Source of the DNA: Allorhodopirellula heiligendammensis | GTDB lineage: Bacteria > Planctomycetota > Planctomycetia > Pirellulales > Pirellulaceae | Reading direction: 5' to 3' | DNA length: 64,000 nt | Assembly (NCBI RefSeq): GCF_007860105.1 | Contig: NZ_SJPU01000001.1 | Coordinates: forward strand, 1,830,915 to 1,894,914 | In this document: positions 17,716 to 26,689 of the stretch, in pieces | Numbering within the stretch: position 1 is the first letter of the stretch | Layout: the number at the start of each line of letters is the position of its first letter | The notes under the pieces: model-generated | Databases searched by the model: none | The model's input: only the letters and a program-made list of their open reading frames with translations | Told to the model about the DNA's origin: nothing | Made by a program: the position numbers and the translations under genes

Positions 17716-18984
17716 GTGACCATCTATTACGCCAACGGATCGCCCACGACGGCGCTGGATACCGACGACTTGCGGGACGCTCTGAAGACCACCTTCGATG
17801 CGATTTCAAGACCGAACAAGGTGCTGCTACTGCCACCTGACCAAACCCGCTTGTTTAGCCGGGCTGGTGAACTGACCGTTCTTTCGCATGAACTTCTTGG
17901 CGACAGGGTATCGGACATCATGCCGGCACTCGGAACACATTCGCCGATGACACCGGCGCAGCTCGACCACATGTTCCCAGGCGTGCCCCATGACTTGTTT
18001 CGCGCCCACCGTTGGCGCGACGATGTCGTGCAACTCGGTGAGGTGCCTGCAGAATACGTTTCCGAAGTCACCGGCGGTATCTATCAAAATGCTTGGCCCG
18101 CGCAAGTCAACCGGCTACTGCGCGACGGCGACCACGACTTGATCTTTTCCATCGGCCAAGTCGTCCCGCATGAAGTCATCGGAATGGCGAACTACAACAA
18201 GAACGTGTTCGTCGGGACCGGGGGCGTCGCCGGAATCAACGAGAGCCACTATCTCAGCGCGATGGTCGGCATCGACGATACACTGGGTATTGCAAACACG
18301 CCGCTACGGCAGATCCTCAACTACGCGCAAGACCACTTCTGCCAAGACCTGCCGCTGCTCTACGCATTGACGGTTATCGAACAACTCAAGGACGGCACCA
18401 AACTGACTCGTGGTTTGTACATCGGTGACGATCACGACACCTTCTTTGCCGCCGCGGAGTTGGCTCGCCAAGTCAATATCACGCACCTGCCTCGAGCCCC
18501 TCAGCACGTGGTTGCCTATCTGGACCCGCGTGAATTCAAAAGCACATGGTTAGGCAATAAGGCGATTTACAGGACTCGCAAGGCCGTCGCCACGGGTGGT
18601 CGCCTGACGGTTCTTGGGCCTGCAGTCGAGGAGTTCGGTGAAGACAAACGCATCGACCAACTGATTCGGAAGTACGGCTATCGAACGAAGGCGGAAGTCA
18701 TGGAACTGTTTGCCAACAACGAGGACTTGGCCGCCGACCCGTCCGCTGCGGCACACCTCGTCCACGGTTCACCAGAAAATCGTTTCGAGGTTGTCTATGC
18801 GGCGGGTAAGTTGACCGACGAGGAAATTCGCTCGGTCGGCTTCACGCCGGGCAACCTCGACGAACTGCTCCAGCGGTACGATGTCAACAAGCTCCAAGAT
18901 GGTTTCCACGAAGACATTGATGGATCTGAGTTCTACTTTGTGCAAAACCCAGCCTTGGGTTTGTGGGAAGCACCGCTAGGATAA
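17716..18984 (+). CDS. LarA-family nickel-dependent hydroxyacid racemase/epimerase
   Basis: 422 residues from GTG 17716. It matches the LarA (DUF2088) superfamily, whose members bind the nickel pincer cofactor. DQTR at 42-45 corresponds to the DxTR phosphate-binding motif, His75 (GTHSPMT) to LarA His108, and His152, Lys162 and His178 reproduce exactly the 10- and 26-residue spacings of LarA His174, Lys184 and His200. All cofactor and catalytic residues are therefore present. Which 2-hydroxyacid it racemises cannot be told; the superfamily is broad. No larB, larC or larE maturation gene is in the window. UppS follows 8 bp after the stop and is probably cotranscribed. Confidence 0.85.
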   Translation: MTIYYANGSPTTALDTDDLRDALKTTFDAISRPNKVLLLPPDQTRLFSRAGELTVLSHELLGDRVSDIMPALGTHSPMTPAQLDHMFPGVPHDLFRAHRWRDDVVQLGEVPAEYVSEVTGGIYQNAWPAQVNRLLRDGDHDLIFSIGQVVPHEVIGMANYNKNVFVGTGGVAGINESHYLSAMVGIDDTLGIANTPLRQILNYAQDHFCQDLPLLYALTVIEQLKDGTKLTRGLYIGDDHDTFFAAAELARQVNITHLPRAPQHVVAYLDPREFKSTWLGNKAIYRTRKAVATGGRLTVLGPAVEEFGEDKRIDQLIRKYGYRTKAEVMELFANNEDLAADPSAAAHLVHGSPENRFEVVYAAGKLTDEEIRSVGFTPGNLDELLQRYDVNKLQDGFHEDIDGSEFYFVQNPALGLWEAPLG

Positions 18985-18992
18985 GACTCCGA

Positions 18993-19775
18993 ATGCCCAC
19001 TCACTCCTCGCAGTCAATCGAAATGCAGAGTTCACAGTCCGCGACCAATGCTCCCCCTCGCGAAGCGGCAGTATCGATGCCCAAGCACGTTGCCATCATC
19101 ATGGATGGAAACGGGCGTTGGGCCCAGAACCGAGGATTGCCGCGGATCGAAGGGCATCGACGCGGTGTCAACACCGTTCGTAGCACGACGGAGTTAGCGG
19201 CGCGGCTCAAGCTTGAAGCGCTGACGCTCTATTGCTTCTCGAGTGAAAACTGGAAACGCCCGCAGCACGAACTCGATTTTCTCATGCAGCTCCTGCGGCA
19301 GTATCTGATTGAAGAACGAGCGACGCTGATGGAAAACAACCTCCGGCTACGCTTCATTGGGAGGGTCGATCGGCTCGATGCGGGCGTGCTCGAGGAAGTC
19401 GAACGGACCCAAGAACTGTGCCGAGATAACACCGGCACCGAACTCGTACTCGCAGTCGATTATGGCGGCCGTGATGAACTCAGCCGCGTCGCCCGTTCAC
19501 TCGCTCAAGATGCTGTGGACGGCCGGATTACAGCGGATGCGATCGACGAGCAAGCGATCACAAACCGATTGGATACCGATGGGTTGGCCGAAGTTGACCT
19601 CATGATCCGCACTGGCGGTGATATGCGGATCAGCAACTTCCTACTGTGGCAACTCAGCTACGCCGAACTCTGGTTCACCTCGAAATGCTGGCCCGAATTT
19701 GAAGAGGCTGATTTTCGTGACGCCCTCGCCGATTTTGGCGAACGCACCCGTCGCTTCGGCGGCCTGGAAGCGTAA
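18993..19775 (+). CDS. uppS: isoprenyl transferase (undecaprenyl diphosphate synthase)
   Basis: 260 residues from ATG 18993, just after the LarA stop, with AGGATAAG upstream; a start at 19077 (MPKHVAIIMDGNG) would remove 28 extra residues and is a fair alternative. Catalytic Asp sits in IIMDGNGRWA; GHRRG, YCFSSENWKRP, DYGGRDEL and the C-terminal DLMIRTGGDMRISNFLLWQ block are all present. UppS condenses isopentenyl diphosphate onto farnesyl diphosphate to make the C55 lipid carrier for peptidoglycan and O-antigen precursors. It lacks the common cdsA neighbour. Confidence 0.95.
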   Translation: MPTHSSQSIEMQSSQSATNAPPREAAVSMPKHVAIIMDGNGRWAQNRGLPRIEGHRRGVNTVRSTTELAARLKLEALTLYCFSSENWKRPQHELDFLMQLLRQYLIEERATLMENNLRLRFIGRVDRLDAGVLEEVERTQELCRDNTGTELVLAVDYGGRDELSRVARSLAQDAVDGRITADAIDEQAITNRLDTDGLAEVDLMIRTGGDMRISNFLLWQLSYAELWFTSKCWPEFEEADFRDALADFGERTRRFGGLEA

Positions 19776-19820
19776 GATTCTTGGTTGGCCCCGCGGCCCC
19801 ACCCAAGATCGATTCACTCG

Positions 19821-19859
19821 CCCAAGACAACGCCCCAAGACAATGCCCCAAGACAACGC
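19821..19859. repeat. 13-bp minisatellite, three copies
   Basis: Three head-to-tail units cccaagacaacgc (middle one with a T for C) fill 19821-19859 between the convergent uppS and PQQ-propeller genes. Confidence 0.85.
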
Positions 19860-19883
19860 CCCTAGGCGACGAGCATCAGGCCG

Positions 19884-21215
19884 TCAGCGGTCACTTTTTC
19901 GTAGCGAACCTCGCACGAGCTCGTCATCGCTGCGGGCATAGATGTAGCCGTCAGCAATCGCGGGATGCGACCATGTGACGCCGTTGCGTCGGGGCAACTG
20001 ACGACGGGTGGGGTCGAGCAAATGGGTGCGAGAATGCTCTGCATAGCCTGCTGGAGAAAGGGTCGCGAAGATCAAATCACCTTGATCATTGAGCATAATC
20101 TCATCGTCGCCATACTTCATGATGTGGATGGTTCCCCAACGATTGCGTGGCACGGCGGTCAGGTCTTCCCACACCCGATCCCCGTTGCTCTTTTTCAAGC
20201 AACGCAGCTCACCATAGCTGTCCACGCCATAGATATGGTCGCCCTTAAAAAGAGGCGTGCTGATGATGGACTGCAGCGCGTCCGTGTTTTTCTCGTCGAC
20301 GCCCACCCGATGCCACAGCTTGGTCGCGCTCGGCTTCGCAGGATCGAGCCCGATCATCATCGAACCGTCATAGAACGAAGTCACGAACAAGTGCTCACCG
20401 TCAGAGATCGGCGTGGGCACGCCGATCGGCATATTGCGTGACGGCATCGCGACTCGCCAAAACACATCACCCGACTGCGGGTCCAAACCCGTGATACTGG
20501 CACCGGTCCAGCATACGACCACATCCTGATCGCCTTGCCGGATCACAATGGGAGCACTGTACCCGGCTGGATCGTCGAGTGCTCTCCAGCGTTCTTGCCC
20601 CGTCTCCAGGTCGAACGCCAGAACACAAGCCCCATCGGAGCCCGACGCTATTTGAATCACGAGATCGTCGTAGACCAGCGGAGCTCCAGCAATGCCCCAT
20701 ATCGGCAATTTGGCGTCATACTCGTTCTCGAGGTCATGCTTCCACAGCACCTCGCCCGTGGCGGCGTCCAAACAATGCAGATGTCCCATGGCACCGACGG
20801 AAATCGCACGACCATCGTGAACCGTCACGGCAGCGCGCGGGCCTGCCGTGTACTGAATTGTGTAAGGTGCCTGGTATTCGTGAGTCCACACGACCTCCCC
20901 TGTCGCGGCATCAAAACACAGCACCCGCTCGCGACTGTCTCGAGCGTCGTCGGATTGGCGATCCATCACGTACACCCGGTCCGCCACGACCGTTGGGCCC
21001 GAATACCCTGCGCCCAGCGGTACGCTCCAGGACAATGGTAGCTGTCCGGACGGCAGCGTCTCGATCAACGGCACGTCCATCGCAACCACACCATCTCGAT
21101 GGGTCCCTCGCCATTGCGGCCAATCTTCCGCCAGACCCTCGGTGGCTAAACTGAGCCAGCAACAGGAGACGATGGTAAGCAGCGTCAGGGGTCGCGCGTG
21201 CAAGAATCTCGTCAT
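19884..21215 (-). CDS. exported PQQ-like beta-propeller protein
   Basis: 443 residues from ATG 21215 (MTRFLHARPLTLL), which gives a clean signal peptide ending near EGLAEDW; the open frame runs upstream to 21419 but that part is not coding-like. The body repeats the propeller blade signature (DAATGEVVWTHEY, DAATGEVLWKHDL, DLETGQERWRALD, DPQSGDVFWRVAM) and begins with WPQWRGTHRDG, a hallmark of planctomycete BamB-like propellers. These bind no proven cofactor in most cases and may act as periplasmic scaffolds or quinoprotein-like enzymes. No cytochrome or dehydrogenase residue set was recognised. Confidence 0.85.
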   Translation of the reverse strand: MTRFLHARPLTLLTIVSCCWLSLATEGLAEDWPQWRGTHRDGVVAMDVPLIETLPSGQLPLSWSVPLGAGYSGPTVVADRVYVMDRQSDDARDSRERVLCFDAATGEVVWTHEYQAPYTIQYTAGPRAAVTVHDGRAISVGAMGHLHCLDAATGEVLWKHDLENEYDAKLPIWGIAGAPLVYDDLVIQIASGSDGACVLAFDLETGQERWRALDDPAGYSAPIVIRQGDQDVVVCWTGASITGLDPQSGDVFWRVAMPSRNMPIGVPTPISDGEHLFVTSFYDGSMMIGLDPAKPSATKLWHRVGVDEKNTDALQSIISTPLFKGDHIYGVDSYGELRCLKKSNGDRVWEDLTAVPRNRWGTIHIMKYGDDEIMLNDQGDLIFATLSPAGYAEHSRTHLLDPTRRQLPRRNGVTWSHPAIADGYIYARSDDELVRGSLRKSDR

Positions 21216-21368
21216 GGCAATGCTCGATGGGAAAGCGGTAGCGGAAAGTCGATCCGGCACTGGGCGCGAATCCGTGATGTTTTCACACGGTATCGCAGGT
21301 AATTTCGCAGATCCGAGATAGCTGCCTGAGTCCCGGTAGGGACGGAAGCATGTGCCCAGGACGCCGGA

Positions 21369-21388
21369 CCGGGGACGCGCGTCCCCGG
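21369..21388. repeat. 20-bp perfect palindrome
   Basis: The sequence ccggggacgcgcgtccccgg at 21369-21388 is perfectly self-complementary. A smaller hairpin (gtccc ... gggac) lies about 35 bp before it. It sits in the 275-bp spacer between rpoZ and the PQQ-propeller gene. A REP-type element or a protein site is possible; on neither strand is it followed by a T run, so a terminator is less likely. Confidence 0.7.
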
Positions 21389-21490
21389 CAGGCCGTTCGC
21401 GTCCCATGGGGGACTCCATTAGCGAATCGTTGCGACTTCAGCTAACCAGGCGTCAATGGCCTCGTTCGGGACAACGGCCCCAAGCGACTA

Positions 21491-21763
21491 CTACAGGTCT
21501 GATGCATCCAGTTCGGGTGCTTCAGCAGCAGCGATGATGGCATCCAAATCGTCGGCCTGTTCAATTTCGTTGTCGAGGTTGAGAAAGATCTTGTTCTGCA
21601 CGATCTCTTGCAACACGATCGACATCTTATCGTGGGTATCGATGTTCACGAGCGCTCGCGAGCCCTGATTGAGCTGGACCAATCGCTTTTGGATCAATGT
21701 GGAAAGTTTGAACCGTCCGCCCACCTTGTTGACAATTTCTTCTTCTTTTAGTTCTTCGAGCAT
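21491..21763 (-). CDS. rpoZ: DNA-directed RNA polymerase omega subunit
   Basis: 90 residues, acidic, with the omega signature ([28 protein letters not shown]) near the N-terminus. Omega helps fold the beta-prime subunit and assemble RNA polymerase. It overlaps the gmk stop by 16 bases in the order yicC-gmk-rpoZ, the same order as in many bacteria, which supports the call. Confidence 0.9.
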   Translation of the reverse strand: MLEELKEEEIVNKVGGRFKLSTLIQKRLVQLNQGSRALVNIDTHDKMSIVLQEIVQNKIFLNLDNEIEQADDLDAIIAAAEAPELDASDL

Positions 21764-22413
21764 GGCGAGGATTCCTTGTGGATTTGCAAGAGGTGGCAGA
21801 TTTCGTCGACAGTGCGGTCGACGTTCTCATTGATGACTTCATGGAGGTAGACGTGGCGGAATTCCATTTCGCCAGCGGCGGTTTCGAGTCGCGACTGGAT
21901 CGCGTCCTCAGCTTCGGTGCCCCGGGTGCGGAGGCGTCGCTCGAGTTCGCTCATGCTGCCGGGGTGGATGAAAATGGAGATGGGGGCGTAACGGGAATCC
22001 GCCATCACGCTCATCGCACCCTGCACGTCGATCTCTAAAATTACCCACTTCCCTGCGTTTAGACCAGTGGCAACTTGCTCAGCGAGGGTGCCATACCAGT
22101 GCCCTTGGCTGAAAACCTGCTTGCATTCGAGGAATTCACCCGCTTCGCGGCGACGCATGAACTCGCTCTCGCTGACGAAAAAATAATCCTTTCCGTCCAC
22201 TTCGCCGTCTCGGGGCAGGCGGGTGGTTGCGGAAATTGACGTCGCCAGTGGCAGCTGACAGACTTCTCGCAGTCGGGTGGTGACGGTCGACTTGCCCGCA
22301 CCGCTGGGGCCGGAAATGATCACGAGTTGGCCCGGATGAGCCGTTTTTCCATGTGACATGGGACGGTGATCCAGTACGTTGGGATTGGTTTGGATGGTCA
22401 TGGTGGCGTTCAC
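21748..22413 (-). CDS. gmk: guanylate kinase
   Basis: 221 residues; the Walker A loop [10 protein letters not shown] lies at about 34-43, with [20 protein letters not shown] forming the GMP-binding region and the lid Arg cluster near [13 protein letters not shown]. It phosphorylates GMP to GDP. ATG 22413 overlaps the yicC stop by four bases (ATGA), which favours this start even though it gives about 27 more residues than usual before the P loop. Confidence 0.95.
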   Translation of the reverse strand: MNATMTIQTNPNVLDHRPMSHGKTAHPGQLVIISGPSGAGKSTVTTRLREVCQLPLATSISATTRLPRDGEVDGKDYFFVSESEFMRRREAGEFLECKQVFSQGHWYGTLAEQVATGLNAGKWVILEIDVQGAMSVMADSRYAPISIFIHPGSMSELERRLRTRGTEAEDAIQSRLETAAGEMEFRHVYLHEVINENVDRTVDEICHLLQIHKESSPCSKN

Positions 22414-23378
22414 TCCAAATTCTGGACGAGTTCGCGCATCCGCTCAATCGCACATTTGATTTCGACAATATGTTCAGCAATCTCAGCGTTACCCGCTTTG
22501 CTGCCAATGGTGTTGGTCTCGCGGAACATTTCTTGAATAACAAAATCCAATTTTCGTCCCACCGCTTCATTCGCCGCCCCCTGGGCGTCGTTCTCGCCAC
22601 GGGTCTGATCCGCTGCGTGCGTGCCCGCCAACACACCCCCGAATAACTCTAGGTGGCTGGCCAGCCGGGTGAGCTCTTCGCTGATGTCACTGCGATCGGC
22701 AAAAATCTGAACTTCACGGATGATATCCACTGGATCGGTGGGCAGATGTTGCTCAGCGAGTGCCTTCTGGATCTTTTCAGTCAACCGGTCACGGTACCGC
22801 TGAATCACCGTTGGTGCGAGCCCTAGGATCGTTTGAGCACGCCCACCAATCATCTCGAGATCTGCTTGCAGCACCCGGGCCATGGCAACTGCTTCGTGAT
22901 GCCGCATGTGATTGAATCGCTGCACTGCCAACGCCACGCCTTCGGCCACCAGCTGCCGCCGCTGCTCGACCTGCGCGTCGTCGCAGTCATCATCCCTGTC
23001 ACCCGTCAGCACCCCCGGCAACGTCAGCAGGGCGCTCAAATCGATTTGTGTCGGCACAGATAGCTGCTGCCCCGTCGCAGCAGCCAACTGGCTGGCGTAG
23101 GCCTTCACGACAGCTTGGTTGATCCGTGGCAGATCTTGCCCCGGTGGTGGCTTCAACGTGGCATGGACGGTCACCGTTCCGCGTTCAATCTGACCACGGA
23201 GGCCTGCCGAAATCTCAGACTCGTGGGCCGACAACGCATCGTTGGTGCGCAGCACGAGCTTCAGTCCACGATGATTGACCGATCGCAACTCGATAACGAG
23301 TGTCCCCGCCTCGCTGCTGACTTCGCTCCGGCCCTGCCCAGTCATGCTTCGTAAATGCGGGTAGGGTTGCTCAGGCAT
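22410..23378 (-). CDS. yicC: YicC/YloC family endoribonuclease
   Basis: 322 residues from ATG 23378 (MPEQPYPHLRSMTGQGRSE); the typical family start SMTGxG follows within 15 residues. It has the N-terminal RSVNHRGLKL motif and the C-terminal GRKLDFVIQEMFRETNTIGSKAG block. YicC proteins are recognised as endoribonucleases. It is first in yicC-gmk-rpoZ with overlapping stops and starts. The C-terminal DUF1732 part holds a short extra stretch (GTHAADQTRGENDAQGAAN) before the conserved motif. Confidence 0.9.
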   Translation of the reverse strand: MPEQPYPHLRSMTGQGRSEVSSEAGTLVIELRSVNHRGLKLVLRTNDALSAHESEISAGLRGQIERGTVTVHATLKPPPGQDLPRINQAVVKAYASQLAAATGQQLSVPTQIDLSALLTLPGVLTGDRDDDCDDAQVEQRRQLVAEGVALAVQRFNHMRHHEAVAMARVLQADLEMIGGRAQTILGLAPTVIQRYRDRLTEKIQKALAEQHLPTDPVDIIREVQIFADRSDISEELTRLASHLELFGGVLAGTHAADQTRGENDAQGAANEAVGRKLDFVIQEMFRETNTIGSKAGNAEIAEHIVEIKCAIERMRELVQNLE

Positions 23379-23494
23379 GCAGTATGAGTGGGGAGATGGG
23401 AGTGAGGGAGGCACAGAAATGACGGGATTGCGCGTGGTGGATCTTGTCAACGATCCACCAGCGTTTGCGTCCGTGCTGATGACTTGAACCGTTG

Positions 23495-24082
23495 CTACTC
23501 TGCGGCGGTTTCAGTAGCTGGCTCAGCATCTGCGGCTTCCGCTTCCGCCGGAGCGGTCTCGGAGGATGCTGCGTCGTCGCTTGGCGGCGTTGCTTCGCTC
23601 GCGTCTGGGGTTTCAGTCGGCACAACCGTACCTTCGGTTTCGGCAGGCGCCTCGGCCTCGGCATCCGCTGGCACGAGCGTGGCATCCTCTGCATCGCTGT
23701 CTTGATCGTCGGAAGTGGGGATTACCAATCCACTCGATGTGTCGGCGGCTTCATCGTCGCCAGGTCCGGCAGAAAGGTCAGACTCCAGCGACGCCGTCGA
23801 GGTCATATGCGGGCCGAGTTCCCACATCGCAAACGCACACACGAAAATCCAGATGCCAGCGAGGGAAACGGTCAGAACCGTGAAGGTATCTCCCGCCTTG
23901 CTACCGAAGGCGCTCTGGCCGCCTGCACCACCAAGAGCACCCGCCAGACCACCACCGCGACCGCGCTGCAGCAAAATCAGCAGAATCAAAAACAGGGAAA
24001 GGAACGCCATCAGCATTCCCAACAACATGCTGACGAAGCTGCCCAGCAGGCAAAACTGAGTGAAATCGATGGAATGGATCAT
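23495..24082 (-). CDS. secG: protein translocase subunit SecG with acidic tail
   Basis: 195 residues; the N-terminal 80 or so match SecG: two membrane helices (about 16-38 and 66-86) and the conserved LLQRGRGGGLAGALGG loop. SecG joins SecYE in the translocon. The remaining 100 or so residues are a Glu/Asp/Ala-rich low-complexity tail, unusually long for SecG (normally 75-110 residues in all). Its leader is CTAG/AGCT-rich. tpiA lies upstream on the same strand after a 130-bp gap. Confidence 0.85.
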   Translation of the reverse strand: MIHSIDFTQFCLLGSFVSMLLGMLMAFLSLFLILLILLQRGRGGGLAGALGGAGGQSAFGSKAGDTFTVLTVSLAGIWIFVCAFAMWELGPHMTSTASLESDLSAGPGDDEAADTSSGLVIPTSDDQDSDAEDATLVPADAEAEAPAETEGTVVPTETPDASEATPPSDDAASSETAPAEAEAADAEPATETAAE

Positions 24083-24100
24083 GCTTTGGTCTTTGAAAAA

Positions 24101-24222
24101 GCTGCTAGCTATTAGCTACTAGCCTCTAGCCGTCATTGTGGAAATTGGGGTTGGCATGGCCACAACGCGGCCATTGGTCTGAAAAAGCTGGTAGCTAAAC
24201 GCTAAGCGTTCCTTAGCTATTG
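24101..24222. repeat. CTAG/AGCT-rich repeat between tpiA and secG
   Basis: On the minus strand, 24130-24101 reads gctagaggctagtagctaat and then agctagcagc, 19 bases before the secG ATG; a second cluster with agctaa and agctacc lies at 24187-24222, overlapping the tpiA stop. Similar leaders occur at pilT, pilB2 and pilC. Confidence 0.65.
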
Positions 24223-24965
24223 ATGATACCGGCGAAGTCTTCGACTTTGAGGCTGGCACCACCGACGAGGGCACCGTCGATGTTAGGTTGGGCGAGCAAT
24301 TCAGAGGCATTGCTGGGTTTGACGCTGCCACCGTACTGAATTCGGATTTGGGCTGCTACATCGGGCGTGAACATTTTGCCGAGCAAATCGCGGATGAACG
24401 CATGCACTGCTTCGGCCTGCTCCTTCGTGGCGACTTTGCCGGTGCCAATTGCCCAGACTGGTTCGTAAGCGATCACGATGCCCGCCGCACGAGCTTCGTC
24501 GAGCCCTTCGAGCGAACCGCGAATTTGCGATTCAACGACCGCTTCGGTCTCATTGGTCTCACGCTGCTGCAGTGTTTCACCGACGCACACAATCGGCACC
24601 AGGTTGCCCGCGAGGGCCGCATGCAACTTCTTACTGACATCGGCATCGGTCTCGCCCATCAACTGCCGGCGCTCACTGTGGCCGAGGATCACAAAGCGGC
24701 AGCCGACGTCGGTCAGCATCGACGCGTTGAGCTCGCCGGTGAAGGCACCATCGTCCGCTGCATACAGATTCTGTGCACCGACTTCGACGGGCGTGCCTGC
24801 GGTGACGTCGGCGACGGCTGCGAGATAAGCGGCGGGCGGGCACAGAACGACTTCAACCGCAGGCGACTTGCCGACGGCGTCGACAATTCCCTTGGCGAGC
24901 GAACGGGCAGATGCCGATCGCATGTTCATTTTCCAGTTTCCGGCGATCAATGTACGTCGAGTCAC
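24213..24965 (-). CDS. tpiA: triosephosphate isomerase
   Basis: 250 residues, start GTG 24965 overlapping the aroF stop (GTGA). Catalytic Lys and Asn in AGNWKMN, His in ILGHSERRQ, Glu in [12 protein letters not shown] and the phosphate loop [10 protein letters not shown] are all present. It interconverts dihydroxyacetone phosphate and glyceraldehyde 3-phosphate in glycolysis and gluconeogenesis. Overlap with aroF indicates translational coupling of the two. Confidence 0.97.
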   Translation of the reverse strand: MTRRTLIAGNWKMNMRSASARSLAKGIVDAVGKSPAVEVVLCPPAAYLAAVADVTAGTPVEVGAQNLYAADDGAFTGELNASMLTDVGCRFVILGHSERRQLMGETDADVSKKLHAALAGNLVPIVCVGETLQQRETNETEAVVESQIRGSLEGLDEARAAGIVIAYEPVWAIGTGKVATKEQAEAVHAFIRDLLGKMFTPDVAAQIRIQYGGSVKPSNASELLAQPNIDGALVGGASLKVEDFAGIINS

Positions 24966-26053
24966 GCGAGAGCCTCGGTAGGTGGTTGCGGGTTGTTTTT
25001 AGGTGAATGATCGGGTTTGCCCGCGGTGCCCGCGAGCGGTGAAATTGTCTTGCCGAGCAGGTCGGCCATCAATCGCATCTGCTGCAATATTTGCTTGTAT
25101 TGTTCGGGCAGCAATGCCTGCGGCCCATCGCTCTTGGCTTCTTCGGGGCAGTCGTGAACTTCAATATGAACACCATCCGCTCCCGCGGCGAGTCCAGCCA
25201 GGGCACAGGGCGGAATCAAATCGGGCCGTCCCGTCGCGTGCGAAGGATCGACGATCATGGGCAGGTGCGTCAACCCTTGCACCACAGGCACGGCGGCAAC
25301 ATCGAAAAGATTCCGTGTCGACGGATCAAAACTCTTGATGCCCCGCTCGCATAAAACGACGTTGGGATTGCCTTCCGAGAGAATGTATTCAGCGCTCATG
25401 AGCAGGTCGGCGATCGTAGCACTCATGCCTCGTTTGAGCAGGACCGGCCGCGATGACTTGCCGACTTCCGTCAATAGCACGAAATTTTGCATGTTCCGGG
25501 CTCCGATCTGCAGCATGTCCGCGTACTGAGCTACCAGCTCGACGTTGCGTGGATCGGTGATCTCCGTGACCACGGGGATGCCGAATCGATCGCCGACGTC
25601 GCGCAGGATCTCAAGTCCTTTTTCGCCCAAGCCTTGGAATGCATAGGGACTCGTACGTGGTTTGTAAGCTCCGCCGCGAAACAAGTTCGCCCCCGACTCA
25701 CAGACGCTTTCGGCAATCCGCATCATCCGTTCGCGGTCCTCAACGCTGCACGGCCCGGCGATCATGCCGAGTTGCCCGCCGCCGATTTTGACACCGGAAA
25801 CGTCGATCACGCTCGATTCAGGATGGGCCTCACGCGACGCCAGCTTATAGGGCGGCAGGACCGGGATCACTTGGCTGACGCCGGGCAGCGAACTGAGTGT
25901 TTCCTGGCTAACCTGAGATTCATCGCCGATCAGGCCAATGATCGTGCGATAGGTGCCCCGGCTGAGATGAGTTTGCAGCCCCCAGCCTTCGACTCGTGCA
26001 ATCACGCGGTCGATTTGTTCGTCAGAGACACCGTTTTTCAGAATCAAAATCAC
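24962..26053 (-). CDS. aroF: 3-deoxy-7-phosphoheptulonate synthase (AroF/AroH-ferredoxin-like type)
   Basis: 363 residues. An N-terminal ferredoxin-like domain (about 1-70, [15 protein letters not shown]) is joined to the DAHP synthase barrel: [56 protein letters not shown] and [13 protein letters not shown]. It makes the first shikimate-pathway intermediate from phosphoenolpyruvate and erythrose 4-phosphate; the N-terminal domain is a known feedback-regulatory module in this subtype. The tail from about 340 is Pro-rich and not conserved. Confidence 0.93.
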   Translation of the reverse strand: MILILKNGVSDEQIDRVIARVEGWGLQTHLSRGTYRTIIGLIGDESQVSQETLSSLPGVSQVIPVLPPYKLASREAHPESSVIDVSGVKIGGGQLGMIAGPCSVEDRERMMRIAESVCESGANLFRGGAYKPRTSPYAFQGLGEKGLEILRDVGDRFGIPVVTEITDPRNVELVAQYADMLQIGARNMQNFVLLTEVGKSSRPVLLKRGMSATIADLLMSAEYILSEGNPNVVLCERGIKSFDPSTRNLFDVAAVPVVQGLTHLPMIVDPSHATGRPDLIPPCALAGLAAGADGVHIEVHDCPEEAKSDGPQALLPEQYKQILQQMRLMADLLGKTISPLAGTAGKPDHSPKNNPQPPTEALA

Positions 26054-26689
26054 AAAAATAGCCTGCCAGGCTGTTCAAATAGTGGACACCCCGCACGGGC
26101 TGCCGATCTTGGGAGCCGAAACGCATCAGCGGCCGGCTTGGCGGTGTGGACCGGTGCCTGACGGCACTCGGCTCACGACTGCGTCACCAAAGTCGATCAA
26201 ATCGACGGCACGTGCGGGAATCGGAGGCAACACCATAGCAGGCAGAGGGGGAAATCGTCGAGAGGAGTTGCGAATCTCCGATGGGACGACACGCGCGTGA
26301 GTGTCCTCTGGGGGCGATTCTCGGCTGCAGCAGACCGTCTGTATCAATGAGGTGTCAAGAAATTCGCTAGCGGCATGACGTCGCCCACAGCTCCGCACCG
26401 CATCGACAAAGGCATTTCACGCACCGTTGTTGCCTTATGTTCTGTTTCTGCTTTTTTCTTGACCCTGAGAGTCTGCTCGGTTAGTTTCACCCTCAATCCC
26501 TCCACCGCGCCGCCCGAATCGTGCCAACGGTTTGGCCCGGGTAAGCGCGCAATGGGTTTGAATCACTACTGGGTAAGTTCTTAGAAATCTTTGCTGTCCT
26601 GGTGTTAGCCACGGTTCTCCACGAAGCAAACACATTTTCGGCAACTGCGCTGGAGTATCTCCTTGGATTTTCGCTTGAGATGGAGTGAT
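26054..26689. other. 636-bp spacer without a recognised gene
   Basis: Lies between divergent aroF and an exported protein. Short frames on both strands show no family signature. The region looks like the left border of the lower-GC accessory stretch. No terminator, tRNA or strong repeat was seen. Confidence 0.4.
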
